Shown in pieces: positions 33,260 through 42,200 of a DNA stretch of 64,000 bases. The notes beneath the pieces were generated by a model. The model was not told where the DNA came from and did no database searches. It saw nothing but the letters and a program-made list of their open reading frames with translations. Both the position numbers and the translations under genes were made by a program. Each line of letters begins with the position of its first letter. Position 1 is the first letter of the stretch. This DNA is from Gemmatimonadaceae bacterium (GTDB taxonomy: Bacteria > Gemmatimonadota > Gemmatimonadetes > Gemmatimonadales > Gemmatimonadaceae), in contig DATNEW010000041.1 in assembly GCA_035606695.1 (NCBI GenBank), positions 124,001 through 188,000 on the forward strand, read 5' to 3'.

Positions 33260-33874
33260 TCAGCAGGCCGGCGAGTGTGCGAGCGTCACGAGATAACTGA
33301 CCAGGACAGTGCTGTCCGCCGCCGTGGCCGTGTATTGAAGCGCGCCGGTCGTCGAGCTGGGCGTGGCGTCGATCGCCAGATCGAGCATTCGCGCGAGCGA
33401 CACATCGACGGACGGGATCTGGATGAAGTACGGATCGCTCGTCGAGGTGCGGGTCACCGCCTCGGTGGCGGCGGTCCGCGAAGGGGCGTCGTTCACGCGG
33501 CCGATCGGCGTCCACAAACCGCCCGCAGGAACCACGAACGGCGTAAATGGAGCGTGCGTTGCCCAGGCGGTGATTGCCGTCTGGTTGTAGCTCTGCGTCG
33601 TGCATCCGGCCGGAGCGATGCCGACAGTCGTCGTCAGGTCCGATAGCAGCGCCGGCGTCGTAAACGACGCGCCGCCACGCTTGACGTAGAGATTGAACGA
33701 ATCAACCCCGAGGCCGAGCTGCGTGAGTGTTTCAGCCGCGGAGTTGACACGGCTGACGTCGTTGACTTGCTGCAGGGAGGGAGCAGCCGCAGCAGCCAGC
33801 ACTGCGATGACGCCGAGGGTGAAGATCGCCCAGAGATAGGCGTAACCCTGGCGCAGACGGGAGGGAGAGTACAT
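33260..33874 (-). CDS. pilin-like protein, paralogue of the next gene
   Basis: 204 residues. The N-terminus RQGYAYLWAIFTLGVIAVLAA resembles a type IV prepilin/pseudopilin: a basic leader, a glycine before the cleavage point, then one hydrophobic helix. The Glu at mature position 5 found in most pilins is missing (GYAYLWA). The rest contains GLWTPIGRVND and ends SPAC with a terminal cysteine that might pair with the internal GCTT cysteine. AT-rich DNA (33875-33979) lies upstream. It is convergent with the ClC gene, 10 bases apart. Shares the N-terminus and GLWTPIG with the 33980 gene. Confidence 0.75.
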   Translation of the reverse strand: MYSPSRLRQGYAYLWAIFTLGVIAVLAAAAAPSLQQVNDVSRVNSAAETLTQLGLGVDSFNLYVKRGGASFTTPALLSDLTTTVGIAPAGCTTQSYNQTAITAWATHAPFTPFVVPAGGLWTPIGRVNDAPSRTAATEAVTRTSTSDPYFIQIPSVDVSLARMLDLAIDATPSSTTGALQYTATAADSTVLVSYLVTLAHSPAC

Positions 33875-33979
33875 GCGCGGGCCGAAGGATGGGAGTAGAA
33901 CCTATATACATTGGTCCCTATCCTATGGTTCCGCAAGTATTTCATTTGTTTTTGCGTGCTTATGTACGCTGGGACTGAA

Positions 33980-34639
33980 TCAACAGTTGTTGAACTGCCC
34001 CGCTAGGAACAGCCGCATCCGAATGGTCACCGTGTCGCCTGAACCGGCCGTGACAGTCACCGTATCTCCGGCCGTGGTCGCGTTGGAATCCACGAGCGCC
34101 TTGAACAACGCCGCGTCGCTGCGCTCCACGCCAGGCATCTCGATGAACATCGCCCCGTTCGCCACGCGCGACGGGATCGAATCGCGCAGCAGACCGATCG
34201 GTGTCCAGAGGCCGTGTCCAGGACTGACCATGAACTTCAGGAAAGGGCCGTTCGTCGTCCAATCCGTCGAATCGTGCGCGGTCATGTTGCCCGCCGTTCC
34301 GCTCCAACAACTGTTCTTGTCGATCGTTGGGCGGACAGGCGTAGCAAGCTCCGAGATTTCGCCTGGAAAATTGTTGGTGCCGGTGTTGGTGGTGCTGTGG
34401 ATTGCGGTACGGAACGCGATGATCGCCGTGCCCACCGTCCGCAGCGTAGAAATCGACTTCGTCACGCGATCGATGTCATTGATGCGCGCGAGCTGAGGCG
34501 CCGCCGTCGCGGCAAGCGCCGCGGCAACGGCGACGGTGACGATCGCCCAGAAGTACGCGAATCCGCGACGATGAGGACGATGCGGGAGATGCAAGCGAGG
34601 GGAATCGAGGCGGCGAGGCATGATGCAGTAGACGAGCAT
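33980..34639 (-). CDS. pilin-like protein, paralogue of the preceding gene
   Basis: 219 residues from ATG 34639 (AGAGAG upstream; ATG 34621 is an alternative). RRGFAYFWAIVTVAVAAALAA is a prepilin-like leader and helix without Glu5. Later motifs GHGLWTPIGLLRDS and FIEMPGVERSD parallel the sister gene, and it also ends in cysteine (FNNC). The two genes probably arose by tandem duplication. They might be minor pseudopilins of a secretion or pilus system, but no pilus assembly gene is in the window. Confidence 0.75.
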   Translation of the reverse strand: MLVYCIMPRRLDSPRLHLPHRPHRRGFAYFWAIVTVAVAAALAATAAPQLARINDIDRVTKSISTLRTVGTAIIAFRTAIHSTTNTGTNNFPGEISELATPVRPTIDKNSCWSGTAGNMTAHDSTDWTTNGPFLKFMVSPGHGLWTPIGLLRDSIPSRVANGAMFIEMPGVERSDAALFKALVDSNATTAGDTVTVTAGSGDTVTIRMRLFLAGQFNNC

Positions 34640-34818
34640 TCGAGCTCTCTGTTACGCAAAGAGTGTCGACGCCTTGCGCGTGTCTGCAACGCTTGGGATC
34701 CCGTTCAGAAAACTTGATTGGCTCCTGATGAATCATTCTCCCGCGAGACGCGTATGATCAGCAGACTCGGCATCGCCGCCGCGGTCGCTGGTGCACTTCC
34801 CTTCGCACCTCACGTCCC

Positions 34819-35859
34819 GTGTTCGTCCCTCTTCCAGCGTTGTCGACCGTCTGGCGCGGAGCGATGCTCGCCCTGGGCTTCGCCGCGGTAGTTCCCGCTC
34901 GCACCGGCGACGTTGCGTCGCATCCCAATCCCGCACACGGATTCGCCGATGCATCGCAACGCGCGCTTCGTTGGATCGCGGCAGACGAGAATGTCGTCGC
35001 GGACGGCGGCGCGACGATTCTCCGCTCGCACGGTCAGCGTACCGCGCGCGCCGTGGTGCTGTTTCACGGCTTCACGGATTCACCGCGCCAATTCGCCGAT
35101 CTCGCCGATTCACTCTACGCCGCGGGCGACAACGTGCTCGTGCCGCGGCTCCCCCATCACGCCGAGCGTGGCAAGAGTGTGCGCGAGCTGGCGCGACTCA
35201 CGGCGAGCGAGTTGTGCCGCGTCGCGGATGAGTCGATCGACATCGCGTCGGGGCTGGGCGATACCGTGGTCGTCGCCGGCTTGAGCGCGGGCGGGACGAT
35301 GGCGGCGTGGAGCGCCGAGCACCGCGCGGAGGTGAAGCGGGCCGTCGTGATCGCGCCGCCCTTCGAGGTCGCGCACGTTCCCTCGATGCTCGAGCGGCCG
35401 CTGGTCAATCTCGGTGCGCACGTGCCGAACGTATCACGGCGCGCGGCGCCTGACAGCGGGCGCCCGGATCGCGACCCGGGATTCGCGACTCACGGACTGG
35501 CCGCGGTGCTTCGGCTCGGGATGGCCGTGCGCGGCGACGCCGAGCGTCACGCGCCGCCGCGGGCCGAGGTGCTGTTCCTGATAAACGCGCACGACGGGAC
35601 CGTCAAGACGCCGCCCGTGCTCGATCTCGCGCGCACGTGGCACCGGCGTGGCATTCCAGTTTCAGTATATGAGTTTCCTGATTCGCTGCGCCTGCCGCAC
35701 AACGTGATCGACCCGTTGGGGCGGGCGACGGACCGTGCCATGACGCTCGGCGTCATCCGGACGCTCGTCGCCGGCGGCGAACCGCCGCGCTGGATGGCGC
35801 GGCGAACCGCCGCGCTGGATGGCGCGGCGGTGACCCACGGCAGTCCGCCTAACGAATGA
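34819..35859 (+). CDS. exported alpha/beta hydrolase with altered C-terminus
   Basis: 346 residues from GTG 34819. The N-terminus is hydrophobic (possible signal, WRGAMLALGFAAVVPA). The alpha/beta hydrolase landmarks are the oxyanion loop LFHGFTDSPRQ, the nucleophile elbow AGLSAGG with serine, and an acid/histidine pair near NAHDGTVK and LPHN. Substrate unknown (esterase/lipase-like). The last 17 residues are an artefact of a 25-bp tandem duplication that shifts the frame and skips an older TGA; the extended tail overlaps the convergent lipoprotein gene by 11 bases. Confidence 0.85.
   Translation: MFVPLPALSTVWRGAMLALGFAAVVPARTGDVASHPNPAHGFADASQRALRWIAADENVVADGGATILRSHGQRTARAVVLFHGFTDSPRQFADLADSLYAAGDNVLVPRLPHHAERGKSVRELARLTASELCRVADESIDIASGLGDTVVVAGLSAGGTMAAWSAEHRAEVKRAVVIAPPFEVAHVPSMLERPLVNLGAHVPNVSRRAAPDSGRPDRDPGFATHGLAAVLRLGMAVRGDAERHAPPRAEVLFLINAHDGTVKTPPVLDLARTWHRRGIPVSVYEFPDSLRLPHNVIDPLGRATDRAMTLGVIRTLVAGGEPPRWMARRTAALDGAAVTHGSPPNE
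35776..35825 (+). repeat. perfect 25-bp tandem duplication at the end of the hydrolase gene
   Basis: The unit GGCGAACCGCCGCGCTGGAT plus GGCGC is present twice without mismatch (35776-35800 and 35801-35825). As 25 is not a multiple of three, the second copy is read in another frame. With one copy the reading would be ...PPRWMARR followed by TGA. Confidence 0.97.
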
Positions 35860-36244
35860 AGACGGTGCTGTTGCGCAAGACCGATCCGATCGTGAAGTCG
35901 ACCGTCTGTCCGGCGCTCACCGCGATGTTGCCCGTGGAGGCGCGTCCGTTGCCGCCGATCGGCGACGCGACGATGCGGAAGTCCTGATTCGCCATCGACG
36001 CGTCGACGACGAAGTCCCGCGACGAACTGCCCGTTACGGTGCCGATGCGCGTCGCGAGCCCGGACGACACGGCGTAGACGTCCATGTCCAGGAAGTTCTG
36101 ATTGGTGACGTGCACGACGATCGCGTTCGCCGGAACGACCTGACCGCCCATTTCGTACGGGTTGTGTGAACACGCGGCGGTGCTCAAGACCGCCGTCGCC
36201 GACAAGATCGAGAGTGCGCCCGCCACCAGTTGTTTGCCTCGCAT
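35849..36244 (-). CDS. small lipoprotein of unknown function
   Basis: 131 residues. MRGKQLVAGALSILSATAVL then STAAC is a lipoprotein signal, cysteine at residue 25. The mature part is short and beta-rich (IVVHVTNQNFLDMDVYAV, TGNIAVSAGQTVDFTIGS), compatible with an Ig-like or transthyretin-like fold; no family named. GGAGGAAGG stands upstream of the ATG. Its 3' end overlaps the hydrolase's shifted tail. Confidence 0.8.
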   Translation of the reverse strand: MRGKQLVAGALSILSATAVLSTAACSHNPYEMGGQVVPANAIVVHVTNQNFLDMDVYAVSSGLATRIGTVTGSSSRDFVVDASMANQDFRIVASPIGGNGRASTGNIAVSAGQTVDFTIGSVLRNSTVFIR

Positions 36245-36340
36245 ATAGCCCTTCCTCCACCCCAGAGACCGGTTCGAATTTCGAGTACGCCCTTCGTCCC
36301 AGGAGTAAAAGCAGATGCGATGCCAAGACTAGCGCCCAGC

Positions 36341-36369
36341 TTGAGTTAATCTGTTGCGGCGGCTATGAT
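36341..36369 (+). promoter_or_regulatory. promoter of the rpsF-rpsR-DUF2232-rplI operon
   Basis: TTGAGT (4/6) and TATGAT (5/6) are spaced by exactly 17 bases. Transcription would start near 36376, giving a leader of about 90 bases before rpsF. Confidence 0.65.
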
Positions 36370-36408
36370 TAAAGGCTGTTCAAAACACACGAAGGACACA
36401 TTCACCCT

Positions 36409-36435
36409 CCTCTCGCTCCGGCAACCAACGAGAGG
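36409..36435 (+). promoter_or_regulatory. candidate ribosomal-protein leader hairpin upstream of rpsF
   Basis: CCTCTCG pairs with CGAGAGG around the 13-nt loop CTCCGGCAACCAA, 31 bases before the rpsF ATG. The position and the CCG in the loop are reminiscent of the S6:S18-binding leader motif that lets S6/S18 repress their own operon. The match is by eye only. Confidence 0.4.
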
Positions 36436-36466
36436 CGGACACGACCAAAGGGAGGATTGCCAACGC

Positions 36467-36835
36467 ATGACGCGTCAATATGAGGCCGTCTATGTCTTCG
36501 ACTCGACGCTCGAGGATACGGCCATCACCGACAAGCTGAGCCGCCTGCATGGCCTGCTCGGCAACCCAGGCGACCTGGAAGTGAATCATTGGGGCCGCCG
36601 CCAGCTCGCCTACGCGATCGGACGCCGCGAGAACGGCTACTACGCCATCGCCAAGTTCACGGCCGATGCCGCGACGCTGCCCGAGTACGAGCGCGCGATC
36701 AAGCTCGACGACAGCATCATTCGCCATCTCATCACGCTCTACGAGCACGAGCTCGGCGCTCCGCCGATGTCGGAAGAAGAGCTCGCCCTGGCCAACCGTC
36801 GTCGCGAGCAGGATGACGACGAGGACGAGGAATAA
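36467..36835 (+). CDS. rpsF: 30S ribosomal protein S6
   Basis: 122 residues beginning [17 protein letters not shown], with the S6 core [20 protein letters not shown] and IRHLITLY. It ends in a strongly acidic tail (EQDDDEDEE), as S6 often does. GGAGG lies 12 bases upstream of the ATG; in-frame codons further upstream are leader. Forms a heterodimer with S18, encoded next. Confidence 0.96.
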   Translation: MTRQYEAVYVFDSTLEDTAITDKLSRLHGLLGNPGDLEVNHWGRRQLAYAIGRRENGYYAIAKFTADAATLPEYERAIKLDDSIIRHLITLYEHELGAPPMSEEELALANRRREQDDDEDEE

Positions 36836-36840
36836 ACACC

Positions 36841-37062
36841 ATGCGCAGACCACAGAAGACCTGCCCGTTTTGCGAGACCCGCGTCCGTTTCATCGACTAC
36901 AAGGATGATCGCACGCTCGGCCGCTTCATCACCGATCACGGCAAAATATTGCCGAGCCGCCTGAGCGGCACCTGCTCGCGTCATCAGCGCCAGTTGTCGA
37001 CGGCGATTAAGCGTGCCCGCTATCTCGCGATCATTCCCTACATCCGCGGAATGCAGGCGTAG
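36841..37062 (+). CDS. rpsR: 30S ribosomal protein S18
   Basis: 73 residues; [17 protein letters not shown], then [20 protein letters not shown] and [20 protein letters not shown] are the conserved S18 sequence. The CPFC...C cysteines show the zinc-type form. Five bases after rpsF. Confidence 0.97.
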   Translation: MRRPQKTCPFCETRVRFIDYKDDRTLGRFITDHGKILPSRLSGTCSRHQRQLSTAIKRARYLAIIPYIRGMQA

Positions 37063-37080
37063 TTCCGGTCGATACGCAGC

Positions 37081-38226
37081 ATGACTGACCCAGGCATCGC
37101 ACCGCCGCCCGATACGCCGACCCCGACGGTACCTCCCGTGCCGCCGGCGTCACCCGTGCCGCCCGTGCCGAACGCTCCCGTGGTGTCGGCGCCGGCGGAG
37201 CGCGGATGGGGAAAGCTCCTCATCGCGATCGCGGCGTTTCTATTCATCCCCACGATCCCGCAGATGCGGGCGTTGCTGCCGCTCGAACAGACGATGACGC
37301 TGTTCGTGCCGGCCGTCGCCGCGTGTGCGCTCGTGGGTTGGTGGGCGGGAGGGCGCGCGTTTCTCGCGATTGCTTGGGTCGCGATTGCCGTGCTGGTCAC
37401 GGCGCCGTCGCCGGCGGCAACGGATCCGTTCTACAATCTCGCGCGCGGTTGGAGCTTGCTGCTCGCCGGGGCGTTCGGACTCGTCTGCTTGTTCGGGACC
37501 CAGCGGCCGCTGTTTCCGCGAGCACTCGTCGCGCTCGGCGTGACGTTGGCGCTGGCGATGGTCATGAGTTTGATCGGACCGGTGACGCTGTCGCAGGCGG
37601 CCACGATCATCGCGGGAGAATTCGCACGGCGCAATCGCGAGACGATGGACGTGATGAATCAGTTCATCGCGGGCCACCCGAAGGAATGGCAGCAGTTCAC
37701 GACGGCGGTGCCGCAGTTCGCGTCGCTGCCGGCGGAGACCGAGCAGGCCCTGACACTGCTGAGCAAGGCCGGCCTCGCGGTCTTTCCGGCGTTGCTCGCG
37801 CTGCAATCGCTGGCGGCGATGGCGATGGCGTGGGCAACGTATCATCGTCTCGGGCGGGCGCGGCTTGGTCCGCCGCTTCGTCCGCTGCGCGAATTTCGTT
37901 TCAACGATCAGCTGGTGTGGGGCCTCATCGTGGGTCTCACGATCATGCTGCTGCCGACGCTTACCGCGCTGAGCGGTGCGGGTCGGAATCTGCTCGTGTT
38001 TTTCGGTGCGCTGTACGCCGTGCGCGGCCTGGGTGTGTTGTCCTGGTTCTCCAAACCCGGACGGCTGCGCTGGGCGGCCATCATCGGATTCGCATTGCTC
38101 TTCGCGCCCATCGTCAACGTCGCCGCGTTGCTCGGATTCCTGATGCTTGGCGTCGCGGCGTTGGCACTTGGGTTAGGCGACACCTGGGCCGACTGGCGCG
38201 GGCGTGCGCGCTCTAGTCCTCTCTAA
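37081..38226 (+). CDS. DUF2232 (YybS-like) integral membrane protein
   Basis: 381 residues. A proline-rich cytoplasmic N-terminus (about 1-40, PPVPPASPVPPVP) is followed by eight or so hydrophobic helices. Its place between rpsR and rplI is the usual setting of DUF2232/YybS proteins. Function is unknown. A loop with REFRFNDQLVWGLIVGL fits the family's C-terminal half. Confidence 0.82.
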   Translation: MTDPGIAPPPDTPTPTVPPVPPASPVPPVPNAPVVSAPAERGWGKLLIAIAAFLFIPTIPQMRALLPLEQTMTLFVPAVAACALVGWWAGGRAFLAIAWVAIAVLVTAPSPAATDPFYNLARGWSLLLAGAFGLVCLFGTQRPLFPRALVALGVTLALAMVMSLIGPVTLSQAATIIAGEFARRNRETMDVMNQFIAGHPKEWQQFTTAVPQFASLPAETEQALTLLSKAGLAVFPALLALQSLAAMAMAWATYHRLGRARLGPPLRPLREFRFNDQLVWGLIVGLTIMLLPTLTALSGAGRNLLVFFGALYAVRGLGVLSWFSKPGRLRWAAIIGFALLFAPIVNVAALLGFLMLGVAALALGLGDTWADWRGRARSSPL

Positions 38227-38236
38227 TCCGGACAAA

Positions 38237-38283
38237 GTTCTTCGCTGCGGCGCTTCGCGCCGCTCGCACCACCGCTCGGAATA
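38237..38283 (-). repeat. 44-bp intercistronic repeat, diverged copy (family 2)
   Basis: GTTCTTCGCTGCGGCGCTTCGC followed by ...ACCGCTCGGAAT resembles the 53981-54081 copies, with an extra internal CGCTCGCACC segment and a degenerate end. It lies between DUF2232 and rplI but in the opposite orientation to transcription, so here it cannot provide a ribosome-binding site. Confidence 0.6.
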
Positions 38284-38310
38284 CCTTTAACTCAGTGTTT
38301 GGGGTTCACC

Positions 38311-38754
38311 ATGGAAATCATTCTCCGCCAGGCGATCGAGAATCTCGGCAAGCCGGGCGACGTCGTGAAAGTGAAGTCGGGCTACGCTCGCAACTATCTG
38401 CTCCCGCACGGTCTCGCGTACGAAGCGACGGCCGGCAATCTCAAGCGCATTCAGCAGGAGCGCGACCGCCTCGAAGCCGCCGAGAACGAGCGTCGTCAGG
38501 CGGCGAGCGGCATCGCCGAAAAGCTGGAGCAGGTCTCGCTGACCTTCTCGGCGCGCGTGGGCGAAGAGGGGAAACTGTTCGGCTCCGTCACGGCGGCGGA
38601 CGTTGCGCAGCAGCTCGAGGCGCAGGGCTTCCACATCGAGAAACGGCAGATCGACCTGCACGAGCCGATCAAGGCGCTCGGCGTGTATCGCGTGCCGGTC
38701 CGCCTGCATGCGGATGTGAAGCCGGAAGTGCGTGTTTGGGTGATTAAGCAGTAA
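38311..38754 (+). CDS. rplI: 50S ribosomal protein L9
   Basis: 147 residues. MEIILRQAIENLGKPGDVVKVKSGYARNYLLPHGLA is the N-terminal L9 domain (residues 1-36), joined by the long helix to the C-terminal domain (GKLFGSVTAADVAQQL, PIKALGVYRVPVRLH). The start is ATG 38311; four codons upstream in frame are leader. Last gene of the rpsF operon, followed by a terminator. Confidence 0.97.
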   Translation: MEIILRQAIENLGKPGDVVKVKSGYARNYLLPHGLAYEATAGNLKRIQQERDRLEAAENERRQAASGIAEKLEQVSLTFSARVGEEGKLFGSVTAADVAQQLEAQGFHIEKRQIDLHEPIKALGVYRVPVRLHADVKPEVRVWVIKQ

Positions 38755-38780
38755 GAACCGGCCCGACGCGGTACCGAGAA

Positions 38781-38816
38781 ACGGAAACGGCGGCACTTCG
38801 GTGTCGCCGTTTCCGT
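38781..38816 (+). terminator. terminator hairpin after rplI
   Basis: ACGGAAACGGCGGCAC and GTGTCGCCGTTTCCGT form a 16-bp stem with one mismatch, closed by the very stable TTCG tetraloop. ATTT then GGGG follows, so the U tract is short, but stem strength and position 27 bases after the stop favour a terminator. Confidence 0.75.
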
Positions 38817-38851
38817 ATTTGGGGGGTACTACGACCGGCCGCTCCAGACTC

Positions 38852-38879
38852 TTACCAACCCCAGCACAGCGGTTATCCT
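38852..38879 (+). promoter_or_regulatory. possible promoter for rsfS
   Basis: TTACCA and TATCCT are spaced by 16 bases, 35 bases before the rsfS ATG and after the rplI terminator. The match is modest. Confidence 0.35.
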
Positions 38880-38913
38880 ACTAGAGGAACCAACGAGCAC
38901 CCCAACACACTTC

Positions 38914-39270
38914 ATGACATCGACTCCAACGACCAACTCGCTGGCACTCGCGCAGCGCGCGGCTCAGATCGCGATCGACAACAAGGCGCAGGACGTGGTG
39001 CTGCTCGATCTGCGCGGCGTCACCGACATGACGGACTTCTTCATCATAGCCAGCGGCACGTCGGACACGGCGACCCGATCCATTGGTGAGCACGTGTTGG
39101 AGGAGATGAAGAAGGAAGGGTCGCCCGCGCATCACATCGAAGGGTTGGAAAAGGGCCGGTGGGTGCTGCTCGACTTCGTTGATTTCGTGGTGCACGTGTT
39201 CCATCCGACCTTGCGCAACTTCTATCAGCTCGAGCGGCTGTGGGCCGACGCGGAACAGATTCCGATCTAG
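38914..39270 (+). CDS. rsfS: ribosome silencing factor RsfS (Iojap family)
   Basis: Binds L14 and blocks subunit joining when nutrients are scarce. 118 residues; AAQIAIDNKAQDVVLLDLRG, TDFFIIASGTSDT-type signature (MTDFFIIASGTSD), GWVLLDF-like GRWVLLDFVDFVVHVF and FYQLERLW are conserved. The stop TAG is followed without a gap by heptamer element E. Confidence 0.95.
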   Translation: MTSTPTTNSLALAQRAAQIAIDNKAQDVVLLDLRGVTDMTDFFIIASGTSDTATRSIGEHVLEEMKKEGSPAHHIEGLEKGRWVLLDFVDFVVHVFHPTLRNFYQLERLWADAEQIPI

Positions 39271-42200
39271 GCGTTGGGCGTTGGGCGCAGGGCGCTGGGC
39301 GGATCGTCTCGGCCAGCGTCTGGCGAGCAGTGCTCATCGGCATACTGGTTTTGCCCATCGCCCAGCGCCCATCGGCCATCGCGGCCCAGAATTACTTCGG
39401 CCAGAATCAAGTCCAGTACGACACGTTTCATTGGCAGATTCTCGAGACCGAACACTTTCAGATTTACTACTATCCGGATGAGGCGCGCGCAGTCAACGAC
39501 GCGGCGCGTCTCGCCGAGCGCGCGTACGCGCGCCTGTCGCGCGTGCTGGACCATCAGTTTCGCGAGAAGAAACCGATCATGCTCTTCTCGTCGCGCACCG
39601 ATTTCGGGCAGAACAACGTCACCGGCGATCTCGGCGAGGCCACGAGTGGAGTGACCGAGGCCATGCGCCATCGCATGCTCCTCAACTTCACCGGCGACTA
39701 CAAGAGCTTCGAGCACGTGCTCACGCACGAGATGGTGCACGCATTCCAATACGACATCTTCGCGCACGGCAAGGCGGGCAACGGGCTGCAGGCGCTCGCG
39801 CAGTACATGCCGCCGCTCTGGTTCGCCGAGGGGATGGCGGAGTATCTGTCGCTCGGTCCGAACAGCACGGTGACGACGTCGTGGATGAGGGACGCGGCGC
39901 TCAACGGCCGCATTCCGACGATCAAGGAGCTGACCGACGATCCGGACAAGTACTTCCCGTATCGCTACGGCCACTCGCTCTGGACGTTCATCGGCCAGAA
40001 ATGGGGCGACGAGGTCATCGGCCAGATCATGAGCTCCGTGCCGGCGGTCGGAGTCGAGCGCGCGTTCCGGCGCGAGCTCGGCATCACGCTCGAGGATCTT
40101 GGCGAAGAATGGCGCGAAGACGTGCAGACACGCTTGTTGCCCGCAGTGGCGACGCTCGACCGGCCGCGCAAGTTCGCGCAGCCGCTGTTGAACAAGGAGC
40201 GGAGCGGCGGCGACGTGTTTCTGGCGCCGACGCTCTCGAGCGATGGACGCACGATCGCGTTCCTGTCGAACGGCAGCGTGCGGCGCGGCGAAATATTCAT
40301 CGATCTGTGGCTGGCCGATGGCGAGAACGGCCAGCGCCAGGGCCGGCTGGTCAAGAGCACGTTCAGTCGCGACTTCGAGGAGCTGCGGCTGCTCTACGCG
40401 CAGAGCGCGTTTTCGCCGGACGGCCGTTACCTCGCCTTCACGGCGCAACAGCGCGGCCGCGACGTGCTGTACATCTTCGACGTCGCGTCGCGGAAGGAAG
40501 TGCGCCGCCTCGACAAGCTGGGGCTGGAGTCGGCGACGAGCCCGAGCTGGTCGCCGGACGGAAAGCAGCTCGTCTTCAGCGGCAATCACGGCGGAATTAC
40601 AGATCTTTATATAGTAAATACTAATGGCACGGGGCTGCGCAAGCTCACCGACGACCGATTCGGCGAGCTGCAGCCCCAGTGGTCGCCGGACGGCCGCACG
40701 ATCGCGTTCGCGACGGACCGCGACAGCGCCAACCTCGCCCTGCTCCGCTTCAAGCCCTGGCGCATCGCGCTGCTCGACCTTGCCTCCGGAATCGTCAGCG
40801 TGCTCCCCGGGCAGAGCGGCCTCAATCTCAATCCGCAGTGGGCGCCCGACGGCAAGTCGATCGCGTACGTGTCCGACCGATCCGGCTCGCCGAACATCTT
40901 CCTGTACGACCTCCCGACGCACGAGCACTTCCAGCTCACGAACGTCGTCGGCGCCGTCTCGGCGCTGACCGAGTACAGTCCGGCGATCACGTGGGCGAGG
41001 CAGGCCGACCGTCTCGCCTTCACGTACTTCGATGACGGCGAATACACCATCTGGAGCGTCAACAACCCGCGCGCGCTGAAGCGCCTGCCGTACCAGGATC
41101 GGCCGGCGACCGTCGTGCAGACCGGAAGCGACAGCGCGTCCAAGGCCGTGTCGATCGTCGCGCTGCTCGATTCGTTCAGCCTCGGTCTTCCCGACACGAC
41201 CAGGTTCCGCACCGCGCCGTATCACGTGCGCTTCCAACCCGACTTCTCGGCGCGGCCGAGTATCGCGTATTCACCGGATGCGTTCGGCCGGACGATCTTC
41301 GGCGGCACAACGCTCGTGATGAGCGACATGCTCGGCAACAACCATCTGGCGATCGCCGGGGAGATCAACGGGCGCATGAGCGAGGCGCGCGCGTTCCTTG
41401 GCTACACGAACATCGCGCATCGCTGGCAATTCTCCACCGGCTTGTCGCAGACTCCCTACTACTTCCTGTCGTCCGACTCGCTCTCGAGCACCGGTGCGAC
41501 CGGCCGCTCGCTCGAGAATCAGCAGATCACGACGTACGTCGCGCGCCAGGCGTTCGGCGTCACCGCGTACCCGATCGACCGATTCACCCGCATCGAGTTC
41601 GGCGCGGGATTCAACAACATCGATCGCAGCCGGTTGTTCGTCACGCGAAACCTCGTCGGTGGAACGGCGGCGACGGGCTATTCCGTCGACAGCACGCATC
41701 GCGATCCCTCGCTCAACTACATCGACGGGCAGATCGCGCTCGTCTCCGACAACACGCTCTTCGGCTACACGGGACCAGTGATGGGCCGACGCTTTCGCGT
41801 GCAGCTCACGCCGGTCGCGGGCACGTATCAATGGAAGGAATACCTCGTCGACTATCGCCGATACGATCCCGTCATCTTCAACTATCTGACGATCGCGTCG
41901 CGCCTCTACACCGACCTGTCGATCGGGCGAGACGAGGAAGCGTTTCCGAAGTACATCGCGCGGCCGGATTTCGTGCGCGGATACGATCGCAACAGCACCT
42001 TCTATCTCGCGTGCCCGGTGATCGGCGCCAATCCCACCAATTGCAGCGCGGTCCAATTGCTTGGCAGCCGAGTCGCCGTGGCGAACGTCGAGGCGCGCTT
42101 TCCCCTCGTTCGGCGCCTCGAGCTCGGCTTTCTGCCGTTCGACTTACCGCCCGTGGATGGCCTGTTTTTCTACGACGCGGGCCTCGCCTGGTCGGCTGGC

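Noticed and set aside
30383-36244. A mobile island around the orphan, pilin-like and hydrolase genes
   Set aside because: No integrase, transposase, tRNA-flanking repeat or clear composition break is visible; only short AT-rich spacers at 33875-33979.
36279-36295. tRNA-like GGTTCGAATTTC
   Set aside because: Only a T-loop look-alike; no acceptor or anticodon stem can be formed around it.
14347-39387. Reading the heptamer elements as ordinary Rho-independent terminators
   Set aside because: No T run follows any of them, the second arm lies inside or at the next gene, and loops are 35-60 bases long.
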